Assembly: GCA_905479115.1 (NCBI GenBank)
Contig: CAJQLF010000053.1
Location: forward strand, 1-64,000
Length of the DNA stretch: 64,000 nucleotides
Reading direction: 5' to 3'
From: an uncultured Flavobacteriales bacterium
Lineage (GTDB): Bacteria; Bacteroidota; Bacteroidia; Flavobacteriales_D; Sanyastnellaceae
Numbering within the stretch: position 1 is the first letter of the stretch; each line of letters opens with the position of its first letter. Below the pieces are notes generated by a model. The model saw only the letters and a program-made list of their open reading frames with translations, did not search any database and had not been told where the DNA came from. This document shows positions 18,203-27,694 of the stretch, piece by piece. The position numbers and the translations under genes are program-made.

Positions 18203-18376
18203 AGCGTGAGATTTCGGGCGACAAAGTTGAAGCTCTAATCTGAGTTTAGATTCACTTCGAATGTCAATGATTTGTCACGAATGAATCACCTGTCTGGAAG
18301 GCATCCTGAGTGGTCGATTGGACGGTATAAAGCATCGGAGTTGCAAAAAATATAAGCTTGCTATGTACCTTTCGGT

Positions 18377-19252
18377 GTGGACTACAGCAAATGGATACCG
18401 CTTGCAACGTTGCTCGTATTGGGCGGCATTGAAGCACTGGGGGGCCTATATTTCGATGACAAGCGAACCCGAAATGATTTTTCTATCGAGCTGATCAGTT
18501 TAGCGGTCTTGCCAACGCTCATTCAACCCGGGATATTTTTGTTGGTTCTAGGTGCGATGGCGTGGTTGCTTCCCACATGGGATGGTGGTCTGGCATCCTG
18601 GGCACTTTGGATGCAGTTCGGTTGTTTTTTGATATTCGATGATTTAACGCAATATGGCTGGCACCGTTTATCCCATCAGCACCCCGTGCTTTGGAAATTG
18701 CATCGTCCACATCATGTGGTGCAGGAGATGGGAGTGTTGGTAACGTACCGAAATGCTTTTCTGTATTATGCGATGATGCCTGGAATCTGGCTGTCGGCAG
18801 TCTTGGTTTTTTTAGGGATGGGTCCGGTCTATGCAGGGTATTTGACCATCAAACTCGTGGTGATTTTGCTCGCCCATAGCGAAACCAGATGGGACCGTGT
18901 GCTCTACCATAACAAGTGGCTTCGCCCGCTGGCGTGGATCATTGAACGCACGATTTCGACGCCTGCCACGCATTTTGCCCATCACGGACTCACAGCGACC
19001 GATGGCGTCTCGAACCCCAATGGGAATTACGGCAACCTGCTCTTCATCTGGGATGTAGTATTCGGAACCGCCAAAATCACCCGTCGCTACCCGAAGGAAT
19101 TCGGTGCATGGAATCGAATCAATGAACCATGGCATGTGCAGCTCCTGTTTCCACTTCTCCGTTCTCCGGACCCTCAAAGTGAATTGAGCTCATTGAAATC
19201 GCCCGACGATTACGATCCAACGGTGGATGCCAAAGAGCTACAAGAAGAGTAA
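18377..19252 (+). CDS. Second sterol desaturase / fatty-acid hydroxylase family protein
   Basis: The 291-residue product starts at GTG 18377, since no in-frame ATG fits. Transmembrane helices lie at about residues 8-25, 45-75, 80-95 and 130-170. The His clusters are WHRLSHQHPVLWKLHRPHHV and HFAHHGLTATDG, with a GNYGNLLFIWDVVFGTAKIT end block. It is distinct from the enzyme at 12400-13644 and lacks that protein's extra C-terminal helices. The family hydroxylates or desaturates lipids using a di-iron site; the substrate is unknown. It stands alone between a divergent operon and a convergent gene. Confidence 0.85.
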   Translation: MDYSKWIPLATLLVLGGIEALGGLYFDDKRTRNDFSIELISLAVLPTLIQPGIFLLVLGAMAWLLPTWDGGLASWALWMQFGCFLIFDDLTQYGWHRLSHQHPVLWKLHRPHHVVQEMGVLVTYRNAFLYYAMMPGIWLSAVLVFLGMGPVYAGYLTIKLVVILLAHSETRWDRVLYHNKWLRPLAWIIERTISTPATHFAHHGLTATDGVSNPNGNYGNLLFIWDVVFGTAKITRRYPKEFGAWNRINEPWHVQLLFPLLRSPDPQSELSSLKSPDDYDPTVDAKELQEE

Positions 19253-19263
19253 TCCGTTGGATT

Positions 19264-19524
19264 TTATTGCCTCCTGCTCGATGCAGGGTCAGTTGCTTCG
19301 AGAGAGTCGATGGCCTCCGCGAGCGCGTAGTCTTTTCCCGTTATCGTATGGTCAGCATCATGGGTGGTCAGCTCAAGCCGCACTTGGCTGTGCGTGTTGA
19401 TGATGGTGGGGTGGTGGTGGTGCGCCTCGGCGAGAAGCCCAACTTCCTGAATGAATGCAAGTGCGGCAGCAAACGAATTGAAAGTAAACTCCCGAACAAG
19501 CTTTTGGTCTTCTTTTTTCCACAT
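19264..19524 (-). CDS. phhB: Pterin-4a-carbinolamine dehydratase
   Basis: The 86-residue product has the PCD motif EAHHHHPTIINTHSQVRLEL and the DYALAEAID end. The enzyme dehydrates 4a-hydroxytetrahydropterin during pterin recycling and is cytosolic. Its usual partner, an aromatic amino-acid hydroxylase, is not in this window. It starts 10 bases after the stop of the BaiN-like flavoprotein on the same strand, so both are probably in one transcript. Bacterial homologues without a hydroxylase partner have been linked to molybdopterin metabolism, but nothing here tests that. Confidence 0.88.
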   Translation of the reverse strand: MWKKEDQKLVREFTFNSFAAALAFIQEVGLLAEAHHHHPTIINTHSQVRLELTTHDADHTITGKDYALAEAIDSLEATDPASSRRQ

Positions 19525-19533
19525 GCCACGAAG

Positions 19534-20754
19534 CTAATCCAAGTCTTTGTCTTCTGCTCGCCCACTTAGTTTTCCAGCTACATAGCCTGTGGTCCACGCT
19601 GCTTGGAAATTGAACCCTCCGGTAACACCGTCCACATCAAGGACTTCGCCAGCGAAGTACATCCCCGGAGCGACACGACTTTGCATCGTGGTGAAGTCAA
19701 CCTCGGATCGTTCCACACCTCCGCAGGTTACAAACTCCTCTTTGAAGGTAGTTTTACCATTCACTTCATAGCAGTCGTTCAAAAGCATATTCAAGAGCCG
19801 ATTGCGTTCCTTTTTTGAGGTGTCCATCCAAGGAGAATCCGGATTGCAGCCCGCTTTTTCCAGTATGTATTCCCAAAATTTTCGGGGAAGTTCAAAGGGA
19901 CAGGCATTCGCCAGTTTCTTCTTTCGGAATGTGGCCATGGTGTTGTCCAATGCCGCGCTCGCCTCGGCTTCATTGGTTTCGCCGATCCAATTTATTTGTG
20001 CTGTGAAGCGATATTCGCATTGCGCCAATTCACGGGCGCCCCAAGCCGAAAGTTTCAATACCGCCGGACCGCTCATGCCCCAATGGGTAATGAGCACCGG
20101 GCCTTGCTCCGCCAATTTTGTGCCTTGAATGCGGACAATCGCATTGGGAATTACCACGCCCATCAAGTCAACCACCCGGTTGCCGGGCATATTAAAGGTG
20201 AATAAGGAGGGGACGGGGGAGGCAATGGTGTGCCCCAAGTCCACCAACCAGTCAAATCCTGTCACTTTTGGACTGCCGCCTGTGGCAACAATAATCGCGT
20301 CAAATGAAACGTCGTTGAGCCTGAATTGGTCCTTGTCCTGCAAAATCGCGCGAACCGGAGTTTGCATGCGCAGCTGAACGCCCGCTTCTTGCGCCGCCAG
20401 GACCAAACAATCAATGATGGTTTGAGAATCATCTGTAGTTGGAAACATGCGGTTGTCTGCTTCTGTATGCAATTCAACACCTCGCTCGGAAAACCACTCA
20501 ATGGTATCGGTCGCTTGAAATTGGCTGAATGTTTTTTTGAGCTGCTTGCCTCCGCGTGGATAGTTTTTCGAGAGCGCCGCGGGCGAGAAGGTGGCGTTGG
20601 TGACATTGCATCGACCTCCTCCTGAGACCTTCACTTTGGCAAGTGATTTCCCCGACTTTTCAAATAAGACGATGCGGGCATCAGGGTGGTGATGCGCCGC
20701 AGAAATGGCCGCGAAATATCCTGCTGCACCAGCTCCGATGACCGCGATTTTCAT
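19534..20754 (-). CDS. BaiN/HI0933-family FAD-dependent oxidoreductase
   Basis: The 406-residue product has an N-terminal dinucleotide-binding motif (IAVIGAGAAGYFAAISAAHH), the family blocks SGGGRCNVTNA, NYPRGGKQLKKTFSQF and ATGGSPKVTGFDW, and the C-terminal FAD-binding end (GGVERSEVDFTTMQSRVAPG, VLDVDGVTGGFNFQAAW). The family includes the YhiN/HI0933 proteins and the bile-acid BaiN reductase; the physiological substrate of most members is unknown. It is cytosolic. It lies directly upstream of the pterin dehydratase gene in the same transcript. Confidence 0.9.
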   Translation of the reverse strand: MKIAVIGAGAAGYFAAISAAHHHPDARIVLFEKSGKSLAKVKVSGGGRCNVTNATFSPAALSKNYPRGGKQLKKTFSQFQATDTIEWFSERGVELHTEADNRMFPTTDDSQTIIDCLVLAAQEAGVQLRMQTPVRAILQDKDQFRLNDVSFDAIIVATGGSPKVTGFDWLVDLGHTIASPVPSLFTFNMPGNRVVDLMGVVIPNAIVRIQGTKLAEQGPVLITHWGMSGPAVLKLSAWGARELAQCEYRFTAQINWIGETNEAEASAALDNTMATFRKKKLANACPFELPRKFWEYILEKAGCNPDSPWMDTSKKERNRLLNMLLNDCYEVNGKTTFKEEFVTCGGVERSEVDFTTMQSRVAPGMYFAGEVLDVDGVTGGFNFQAAWTTGYVAGKLSGRAEDKDLD

Positions 20755-20788
20755 GGGATTCGTTCAATTTAATGCTGGAAGCATCATT

Positions 20789-21202
20789 TCAATGTGGCAA
20801 TTTGCTCCGCAACGCTGCGTAGGCGAGTACGCCCAAAATGCCCATGACGACCGTGAGTATCATGATGGTGGTCCCACTCCCGATCAAGGCATAAAGGGGG
20901 CCAGGGCATGCGCCGGTCATCGCCCAACCCAGTCCGAAAATGGTCCCGCCGATATAAGCGGACTTGTATTGCGGGGCCTTGTCTTTTAATTCAATGACAT
21001 TGCCTTCGATACTTTTGATGCCCATCTTTCGAATGATGAATACGCTCAATGCACCAACGACGACAGCCAGGCCTATGATGCCGAACATGTGGATGCTTTG
21101 GAAGGCAAACATTTCTTGAATTCGGAACCAAGAAAGTACCTCAGCTTTGACTAAAATGATGCCGAAGAGGGTGCCTAAGACGAGTGCAAGAAAATTTCTC
21201 AT
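20789..21202 (-). CDS. YeeE/YedE-type sulfur transport half-protein (DUF6691)
   Basis: The 137-residue product has four transmembrane helices (about residues 4-20, 35-57, 80-105, 112-130). The conserved block GLGWAMTGACPGPLYALIGSG carries the Cys expected in one half of the YeeE/YedE thiosulfate or sulfur importer. It follows the other half-gene by 13 bases, and the two together equal one full-length YeeE/YedE. It is an inner-membrane protein. Confidence 0.85.
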   Translation of the reverse strand: MRNFLALVLGTLFGIILVKAEVLSWFRIQEMFAFQSIHMFGIIGLAVVVGALSVFIIRKMGIKSIEGNVIELKDKAPQYKSAYIGGTIFGLGWAMTGACPGPLYALIGSGTTIMILTVVMGILGVLAYAALRSKLPH

Positions 21203-21215
21203 GGTGTGACAGGGA

Positions 21216-21785
21216 TTAAGCGAATAAGAGAGGTAGAAAAACCCATGACATCAAGAGGCCACCGGTAAAAAAACCTAGCACTGCTACGAACGATGGGAGC
21301 TGGAGATGACTGAGGCCCATAATGGCGTGCCCCGAGGTGCACCCTCCTGCGTACCGGGTCCCAAATCCGACGAGAAATCCTCCGCCTACCACCAAGAGCA
21401 GCGTTCGCCAGTCGCCCAGCGAGCTCCATTCAAAAATTTGCTTGGGATGCTGACCGCTCAAATCGGTTATGCCGAAATCGGCCATGCGCGCTATGGCTGC
21501 TTGACTCAAATCGATCGGTGCATCCGTGCTCAGGTATCGTGCCGCAATGAACGCTCCGCCGAGGATGCCAACGGCAAAGATCAAGTTCCAGGTTTCTGAT
21601 TTCCAGTCATATTTGAGGAAATCAAGGTTGTTTGGAATTATCGCTGCGCAAACGTGGCGAAAAGAGGAGCTGATGCCAAACGTGCGATTCAATAGGATCA
21701 AATGCAAAGGAACCATTAAGCCGATGATGGGCCCTGCGACGTACCAGGGCCAAGGTTGACTGAGCCATACGAGGATTGAATTCAT
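21216..21785 (-). CDS. YeeE/YedE-family sulfur transporter, first half
   Basis: The 189-residue product has transmembrane helices at about residues 12-32, 66-83, 125-145 and 155-180, and the family motif YAGGCTSGHAIMGLS with its conserved Cys, which handles sulfur in related transporters such as TsuA. The companion half-protein is 13 bases downstream. The pair probably imports thiosulfate or another reduced sulfur species. A TAAATTTG element lies only 4 bases before the ATG, suggesting an extremely short leader. Confidence 0.87.
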   Translation of the reverse strand: MNSILVWLSQPWPWYVAGPIIGLMVPLHLILLNRTFGISSSFRHVCAAIIPNNLDFLKYDWKSETWNLIFAVGILGGAFIAARYLSTDAPIDLSQAAIARMADFGITDLSGQHPKQIFEWSSLGDWRTLLLVVGGGFLVGFGTRYAGGCTSGHAIMGLSHLQLPSFVAVLGFFTGGLLMSWVFLPLLFA

Positions 21786-21789
21786 GCGA

Positions 21790-21797
21790 CAAATTTA
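21790..21797 (-). promoter_or_regulatory. Candidate -7 promoter element for the split YeeE/YedE operon
   Basis: On the minus strand this reads TAAATTTG, a perfect TAnnTTTG element. It lies 4 bases before the ATG, so if used the mRNA would be nearly leaderless. No good -33 TTTG was found at normal distance. Confidence 0.3.
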
Positions 21798-21941
21798 ATA
21801 GCAGACGAGAGGGAGAATCGCATGAATAAAGTCGAGTTTTGGTAGTCGGTTTTTGGATAAGTCTGTTCCAGTCAAGTAGCAGCCTGTGCCCCTTTTAGGT
21901 CGTACTTAGAACTTATTTATACAGGTCTGGTTAAAAATGGT

Positions 21942-23507
21942 ATGTCCTCATCTATACCTTACTCCGCGCGCGAGCATTCCTCTTACTTGATTAATGGCAA
22001 TCTGCAGAATTGGTCTGGTTCAACAGCGGCGGTGCATAGCCCTATTCTCGCGCCCGATGGGAACAAAGCGAAGCCGATTTACCTTGGCTCCACTCCAGAT
22101 ATGTCGTCGGAGTATGGAATGGAAGCCTTGCGTGCTGCTCAATCAGCGTACGATCACGGACGAGGTGAATGGCCAACGGCCCCTGCTCATGTGCGAATTG
22201 CCGCCATGGAAAAGTTCATCGCGTTGATGCTTCCCAAACGTGATGAGGTCATCGAGTTACTGATGTGGGAGATTTGCAAGAAGCGGTCGGATGCAGAAAA
22301 GGAATTTGACCGCACAGTAATTTACTTGAAAGAGACGATTGCGGAATACAAAAATCTACACCGAGAAGGCAGTCACATCACCTCTGTGAATGGCACATTG
22401 GCTCAAATACGCCGAGGACCAATTGGTGTTGTGCTCTGCCTGGGCCCCTTCAACTATCCGCTGAATGAAACATTTTGTGTTCTTTTGCCTGCGCTATTGA
22501 TGGGGAATACGTGTGTTTTTAAGCCCGCCAAATACGGAGTCTTATTGATCACGCCGCTCCTTGAAGCTTTTGCTGAGAGTTTTCCTCCCGGTGTGGTCAA
22601 TGTGATTTTTGGCCGTGGCCGTACCCTTGCATCGCCCATTATGCAGTCTGGCAAAGTGGATGTGCTGGCGTTGATTGGGAATAGCAAAAGCAGCAATGCC
22701 TTGATCTCTCAGCACCCGAAACCGAATCGTGTGCGACAGGTGTTGGGGCTGGAAGCGAAAAACCCAGCGGTGGTGTTTCAGGATGCGGACATCGATGTGG
22801 CCGTGAAAGAATGTGTCAAAGGTGCATGGAGCTTTAATGGTCAGCGTTGCACGGCCTTGAAGGTGATCTATGTTCAAAAGGACGTTCGGGCGAAGTTCCT
22901 TGCAGCATTTGCGAAAGCGACGGATGAGCTTACTTGGGGGAGTCCATTTGAGGACATGGACATCACCCCTCTTCCTGAATTGGGCAAGGTGGGTTACATG
23001 GAAGAATACGTGCGTGAGGCATGCGATAAAGGCGCGAAGGTCGTGAACTCAAGAGGTGGGCAAGTCGAGGGCAATATGTTCTTCCCTGCCATTCTTTTCC
23101 CTGTTTCCAGAGAAACCACGCTCTTCCGGGAGGAGCAATTCGGACCGGTCTGTCCCGTATTGGAATTCGAAGATTTTGAGGAAGTTTTGACAGATATCGC
23201 TGAGAGCGACTACGGGCAACAAGTGAGCGTGTTCACGCGCAATCCAGAGACGGCTGGCATGTGCATCGATCACCTAGTCAATCAGGTGTGCCGAGTGAAC
23301 ATCAATGCTTCCTGCCAGCGTGGCCCTGATGCGCTTCCCTTTACCGGTCGCAAGGACAGCGCGGTGAGCACGTTAAGTGTGAAAGCTGCACTGCGCTCGT
23401 TCTCGATTCGAACCCTTGTGGCATGTTCGGAGGATCAGAAAGACCTCGTGGAGAAAGTTGTCGCGGGCGGACACTCGGAGTTCAGTTCCATGAATTACTT
23501 GCTCTGA
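21942..23507 (+). CDS. gapN: NADP-dependent non-phosphorylating glyceraldehyde-3-phosphate dehydrogenase
   Basis: The 521-residue product is an aldehyde dehydrogenase-superfamily enzyme. The GapN signatures are LGPFNYPLNETFCVLLPAL, VFKPAKYG, the Glu region VLGLEAKNPAVVFQDADID, the nucleophile block SFNGQRCTALKVIYV and EEQFGPVCPVLEFEDF. It oxidises glyceraldehyde-3-phosphate directly to 3-phosphoglycerate, producing NADPH and bypassing ATP formation. It is cytosolic and transcribed alone, convergent with tspO. It is slightly longer than typical GapN, with about 15 extra N-terminal residues. A related semialdehyde or aldehyde dehydrogenase cannot be wholly excluded. Confidence 0.85.
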   Translation: MSSSIPYSAREHSSYLINGNLQNWSGSTAAVHSPILAPDGNKAKPIYLGSTPDMSSEYGMEALRAAQSAYDHGRGEWPTAPAHVRIAAMEKFIALMLPKRDEVIELLMWEICKKRSDAEKEFDRTVIYLKETIAEYKNLHREGSHITSVNGTLAQIRRGPIGVVLCLGPFNYPLNETFCVLLPALLMGNTCVFKPAKYGVLLITPLLEAFAESFPPGVVNVIFGRGRTLASPIMQSGKVDVLALIGNSKSSNALISQHPKPNRVRQVLGLEAKNPAVVFQDADIDVAVKECVKGAWSFNGQRCTALKVIYVQKDVRAKFLAAFAKATDELTWGSPFEDMDITPLPELGKVGYMEEYVREACDKGAKVVNSRGGQVEGNMFFPAILFPVSRETTLFREEQFGPVCPVLEFEDFEEVLTDIAESDYGQQVSVFTRNPETAGMCIDHLVNQVCRVNINASCQRGPDALPFTGRKDSAVSTLSVKAALRSFSIRTLVACSEDQKDLVEKVVAGGHSEFSSMNYLL

Positions 23508-23529
23508 AGAGAGCAACAAGCAACTTCTG

Positions 23530-24012
23530 CTACACTGCCAGCGAATAGGCATTGAGTGAAGTGGCGATGATCAACCAAATCAAGTAAGGCAGGAGGGTCC
23601 AAACAGCGCTGCGTTGTCCGTGCGTCTTCCATGCGCGGAAAAAGAGCCAGAGAATTAGGCAGAACAGGCCGATAATTTCCAGCAGCGCCCACTCCACAAG
23701 ATGCCAGCGAAAAAAAAGGGGATTCCATCCCACGTTCATGGCCCATGAAACGGTGAGCCAACCCAGCCACCGCGACCGAGACTTCCGCGAGTCGGCGTTG
23801 GACAAAACAGCATGGCAGAACATACTGAACCCGACCATCACCACTGTCCATGCAGCTCCAAACACCCAGCCGGGTGGCGTCCATGGGGCTTTGGGAAGGG
23901 CAGCGTACCAATCCGACTGGACCCCTGGCCCAGTAAACCATCCTCCGATTGCAAGTCCCCCAAAGTTGATCAGCAAGATGCAGGCAAATAGCGGTATGTT
24001 TTTCAAGTTCAT
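23530..24012 (-). CDS. tspO: TspO/MBR family protein
   Basis: The 160-residue product has five transmembrane helices and the family motif WYAALPKAPWTPPGWVFGAA, with later Trp-rich blocks (SWAMNVGWNPLFFRWH, ILWLFFRAWK). TspO proteins bind porphyrins and lipids and act in tetrapyrrole and stress responses. The start at 24012 (MNLKNIPLF) is preferred over 24030, which would overlap the GH92 stop and only add a hydrophilic extension. It lies 4 bases downstream of the GH92 stop on the same strand, so it is probably cotranscribed. Confidence 0.9.
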   Translation of the reverse strand: MNLKNIPLFACILLINFGGLAIGGWFTGPGVQSDWYAALPKAPWTPPGWVFGAAWTVVMVGFSMFCHAVLSNADSRKSRSRWLGWLTVSWAMNVGWNPLFFRWHLVEWALLEIIGLFCLILWLFFRAWKTHGQRSAVWTLLPYLIWLIIATSLNAYSLAV

Positions 24013-24016
24013 GGAT

Positions 24017-26329
24017 TCATTCAAATTCAAAGGTTAGCGTTCCCCCCTGAACCAAATCAGCAGCGGCGATCTGCCAACCGTCGAGTGCTCTACCGTTCCA
24101 GCGGACTAGTTTCACGCGAGACTTTCCGACTTCATTTCCAAGGGTTTCAATAACCAATGTTCGCTCTTTCCCGACGGCAATTCGCGCCGAGTGAACGGAG
24201 GGACTGCCCAGGTCATACATGCCCGAACCGGGAGCAACAGGATAGAACCCCAAACTTGAAAACAGGTACCAGGCCGACATTTGGCCCGCGTCATCGTTAC
24301 CGCAAAGTCCATCGATTCCTGGCCCGTACATGGTCTCGCAAATCATCCGCACGCGTTCCTGGGTTTTTTCGGGGGCACCGGCGTAATTGTACAAATAGGC
24401 GATGTGGTGGCCGGGTTCGTTGCCGTGGACGTAGTTGCCGATGATGCCATCGCGCGAGATGTCCTCGGTATGGGCGAAGTAGGCATCGTCCAACTCCATG
24501 GTGAAGAGGGAATCCAGATGGGCGATAAATAAGTCGGGGCCTCCGTGCCAAGCAATAAGCGAATCTTGCGCATGCGGCACATACAGACCATAATTCCAAG
24601 CATTGCCTTCAATGAACCCTTGCCCGTGTGTTTCCATCGGATCGAACTCTTCTCGGAATTGACCTGAGGTCAACCGCGGTCGCATGAAACCTGAAGATGC
24701 ATCCCAGACTTCTCGATACGCTGCTGACCGCTGATCAAATTCCGCCGCAATTACTTGGTCTCCGGTGCTTTTTGCCAATTGACCAATGCACCAATCGTCA
24801 TACGCGTACTCCAATGTCTTCGAAACGGCGGAATGGCTCGAGTCATCTGGCACATACCCGTATTTCATGTACAAGTCCAGACCGTCGAAGTAAGGAACGC
24901 GAGCAGTCCGCACAGCCGCATCCAGCGCGCGATCGCGGTCCCAGCCTGGGATGTTATGTACAGCGCCATCCGCTAGAACAGAGACGGCGTGGTAGCCGAT
25001 CATGCACCAGTTTTCATTGGCATAATGGCTCCAAATGGGCAGCATCCCGTGCACGCTTTCATCTGCATGGGCGAGCATGCTGTTGATGAGGTCTGCCGAT
25101 CGATCCGGTTGCGTCAGATTCACCCAAGGATGCAAAGCACGGTAGGTGTCCCAAAGCGAAAAGATCGTGTAATTCGTGAATCCCTCCGAAGTGTGAATGG
25201 TTTGGTCCAGTCCGCGGTAGCGTCCGTCGACATCCTCGTAAATGATCGGACTCAGCATGCTGTGGTACAATGCTGTGTAAAAGGTGGTCCGGTCAGACGG
25301 GCGAAGCGGCTCTATTTTCACGCCAGAGAGTGCTTGGTTCCATCTTGCTTTTGCTGCCTCACGGTAAAACTCAAATCCGGAGTTGGGGGCTTCAGCGTGC
25401 AGGTTTTTCAAGGCGCCTTCCATGGAAACTCCGGACAACGCAACCCGAATGCCCAGTTGCTCCCCTTTTTCGACCGATCCAAAGTCAAACCATGCACGCA
25501 GATCTCTTCCAGCCATTTCGGGGAATCCATGCTCTTCTTCAAAGCGACGGTAGAATCCATTGTAGCCCAGGTCTTGCCCCTGCGTGTAGCCGTAATCCTT
25601 CACTGGGCGGTCAAATCGCATGGCGAAATGAACAAGCCGTGTGCGTCCCCACCCCGTGGTTTGCCGGTAGCCCACAACCGTGCTGTCATTTTCTACACGC
25701 ACAAAGGTCCACACGTTCTTGTCAGGGTGGTGGTAGATGTTGTAAGCCAAATCCAGAGCGATGTGTGCGTCTCCTCCCGATTCAAACCGATACTGGTGGA
25801 TGCCCACACGCTCTGTTGTACTCAAGTCTGCTTGGATGCCGTACCGGTCCAAATGCACTGCATAATGGCCTGGCGATGCCTGTTCTCGGCTGTGATCGAA
25901 TCGGCTGCCAAACAAAGGTCCTCCATTGGGATCAGAGGTTAAGTCGGGCCGTCCCGTAGTCGGCATAATGAGAATGTCGCCTAAATCGCTGTGACCTGTG
26001 CCGCTGAATGCGGTGTGTGCAAAGCCAAGGATGGCGGTATCGGCATGCTGATACCCTGCGCAGTATTCATAGGTTGCCGGGTTGTATTGGCCGTTGGCTT
26101 GTGTGAACGGTTCATAATGGGTTTGCGGTGAGAGTTGCACCATTCCGTGGGGCACGGTGGCTCCGGGAAAGGTGTGTCCCATGCGGGTGGTGCCGATCAT
26201 AGGGTTCACCCATTCCGAAGCATTGGGGACCTCAGGTTCAGGCAAGCCTTCGCGTTGTTCAGCGCAACTGGCGCACGTCAAAGCCAAAACGATCGTCGCC
26301 GCTAAGGAGGGGTTAAACGTGCGTAACAT
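24017..26329 (-). CDS. GH92 family alpha-mannosidase lipoprotein
   Basis: The 770-residue product is a near-complete GH92 enzyme. It has a signal peptide with lipobox (IVLALTCASC), the N-terminal beta-sandwich start WVNPMIGTTRMGHTFPGATV, and the catalytic domain with FTNYTIFSLWDTYRALHPWV, EGNAWNYGLYVPH and the C-terminal signature GNDDAGQMSAWYLFSSLGFY. GH92 enzymes remove alpha-linked mannose (often alpha-1,2) from glycans by a calcium-dependent inverting mechanism. It is probably anchored in the outer membrane or periplasm. The start at 26329 gives a proper lipoprotein signal; an upstream ATG at 26356 lies against a TAGATTTG promoter element and is unlikely. Confidence 0.93.
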   Translation of the reverse strand: MLRTFNPSLAATIVLALTCASCAEQREGLPEPEVPNASEWVNPMIGTTRMGHTFPGATVPHGMVQLSPQTHYEPFTQANGQYNPATYEYCAGYQHADTAILGFAHTAFSGTGHSDLGDILIMPTTGRPDLTSDPNGGPLFGSRFDHSREQASPGHYAVHLDRYGIQADLSTTERVGIHQYRFESGGDAHIALDLAYNIYHHPDKNVWTFVRVENDSTVVGYRQTTGWGRTRLVHFAMRFDRPVKDYGYTQGQDLGYNGFYRRFEEEHGFPEMAGRDLRAWFDFGSVEKGEQLGIRVALSGVSMEGALKNLHAEAPNSGFEFYREAAKARWNQALSGVKIEPLRPSDRTTFYTALYHSMLSPIIYEDVDGRYRGLDQTIHTSEGFTNYTIFSLWDTYRALHPWVNLTQPDRSADLINSMLAHADESVHGMLPIWSHYANENWCMIGYHAVSVLADGAVHNIPGWDRDRALDAAVRTARVPYFDGLDLYMKYGYVPDDSSHSAVSKTLEYAYDDWCIGQLAKSTGDQVIAAEFDQRSAAYREVWDASSGFMRPRLTSGQFREEFDPMETHGQGFIEGNAWNYGLYVPHAQDSLIAWHGGPDLFIAHLDSLFTMELDDAYFAHTEDISRDGIIGNYVHGNEPGHHIAYLYNYAGAPEKTQERVRMICETMYGPGIDGLCGNDDAGQMSAWYLFSSLGFYPVAPGSGMYDLGSPSVHSARIAVGKERTLVIETLGNEVGKSRVKLVRWNGRALDGWQIAAADLVQGGTLTFEFE

Positions 26330-26360
26330 GCATGCACCAAGTGAATTTGTAAGCATGCTT

Positions 26361-26368
26361 CAAATCTA
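26361..26368 (-). promoter_or_regulatory. Candidate -7 promoter element for the GH92 gene
   Basis: On the minus strand this reads TAGATTTG, a perfect TAnnTTTG element, 31 bases before the chosen ATG at 26329. It supports that start over the upstream ATG at 26356. No clear -33 element was seen. Confidence 0.4.
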
Positions 26369-26419
26369 ATTGAATTGCCTGCATTAGCTTGCACTACCGT
26401 CTATTCCATCGCAACCTCC

Positions 26420-27694
26420 ATGAAACCTACACCGTTGATCTTTTTGATTGTTGCTGCTGCAATCGCGTCGCTGCTAGGGTGCGCCGATTCTGCCCATGCA
26501 CCAGCATCCAATCTTGCCCAAGCAATCGCCGCTGAATTGCCCCAATCTGAGGATTATGCTCCTCTCGACTCTATGCTCGATCGTGCCGTTGCAGACAGCC
26601 AAGTTCCGGGTGGTATTGCATTGGTTGTCAAGGAAGGAGAGGTGGTTCACTTTCGGGCCTTCGGTTATGCTGACCCGCTGGAGCAAAATCGCATGCCTGA
26701 AGATGCTATTTTCAGGATATGCTCCCAGACAAAAGCATTGACTTCTTCTGCAGCTATGATATTATGGGAGAGGGGATTACTGGGATTAGATGATCCTGTT
26801 TCTAAGTATATTCCCGCCATGGGTTCCATGGGAGTCATCGAGGAGTTTTTTACAGATTCGACATGTTCAACTCGCCCCGCAACTTCAACCATGACGGTGC
26901 GGCATTTGATGACTCACCAGGCCGGACTTTCCTACGGAGAAATTGGTGATCCTCGATTCAAAATGCTATACGAGAAACAAGGCGTGAAGGATTTGTTCTC
27001 GAACGATCCTTTGACGGCAGAAGAAAACTGCAACCGCCTTTCGACGACGGCATTGATTCATGATCCGGGCGCACAATGGAATTACAGTTTGGGATTGGAT
27101 GTGCTGGTGCGCGTCATTGAAGTTGCTTCTGGTGAGCCTTTTGATGATTTCCTGAGGCGTGAGGTGCTGGAACCTCTTGGCATGAACGACACCTATTTTT
27201 ATCTCCCAGATTCGCTTGAAGATCGCCTGGTTCCGGTTTGGGAGCCGGACTCGTTGTCCACATGGACCTTGCACACGCATCCGTTGTACCGGACAGATTA
27301 TCCGGTGGCAGGCGCTAAGACTTATCTAAGCGGCGGTGCGGGACTATGCAGTACACCGTTGGATTATGCCAAGTTCTTGCAGATGTACTTGAACCTCGGT
27401 GAATTCAACAGTCAGCGCATTCTGCGAGAGTCTACCATCGACACGATTATGGCCAATCAGGAGGTTCAGCTGCGAGAATCCACGTGGCACCAGGGCCTGG
27501 CTTTTGGCGTTCAGAAGGCAGATGAAGAAAATCCGGAAGCACGCGGTGCCTTTTTCTGGGGTGGTTACTTCAACACGACCTACACGGCTGATCCTGAAAC
27601 AGGGACCATTGGTATCCTCATGAAGCAGACCTTTGGAGCGAATGAGCCCACTACGCAGCAATTCAACGACTTTATTTTTGCGACCTCGGATTGA
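26420..27694 (+). CDS. Serine hydrolase / class C beta-lactamase-like lipoprotein
   Basis: The 424-residue product has a signal peptide with lipobox (AAAIASLLGC). The penicillin-binding/beta-lactamase fold follows: SxxK motif in FRICSQTKALTSSA, the Tyr motif in WNYSLGLDVLVRVIE, and LGMNDTYFYLP. The C-terminal HxG-like region (AFFWGGYFNTTY) is a variant of the third motif. Such proteins are usually esterases, D-amino peptidases or peptidoglycan-modifying enzymes rather than true beta-lactamases. It is a periplasmic or surface lipoprotein. The frame is open from 26375, but 26420 begins the lipoprotein signal. Confidence 0.87.
   Translation: MKPTPLIFLIVAAAIASLLGCADSAHAPASNLAQAIAAELPQSEDYAPLDSMLDRAVADSQVPGGIALVVKEGEVVHFRAFGYADPLEQNRMPEDAIFRICSQTKALTSSAAMILWERGLLGLDDPVSKYIPAMGSMGVIEEFFTDSTCSTRPATSTMTVRHLMTHQAGLSYGEIGDPRFKMLYEKQGVKDLFSNDPLTAEENCNRLSTTALIHDPGAQWNYSLGLDVLVRVIEVASGEPFDDFLRREVLEPLGMNDTYFYLPDSLEDRLVPVWEPDSLSTWTLHTHPLYRTDYPVAGAKTYLSGGAGLCSTPLDYAKFLQMYLNLGEFNSQRILRESTIDTIMANQEVQLRESTWHQGLAFGVQKADEENPEARGAFFWGGYFNTTYTADPETGTIGILMKQTFGANEPTTQQFNDFIFATSD

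Noticed and set aside
23499-23516. Perfect hairpin TTGCTCT-GAAG-AGAGCAA at the gapN/tspO convergent junction
   Set aside because: It overlaps the gapN stop and has no T tract on either strand, so terminator function is not supported.
24989-25942. A 317-codon plus-strand frame opposite the GH92 gene
   Set aside because: It is the antisense shadow of a strongly recognisable glycoside hydrolase and has no protein-like features.
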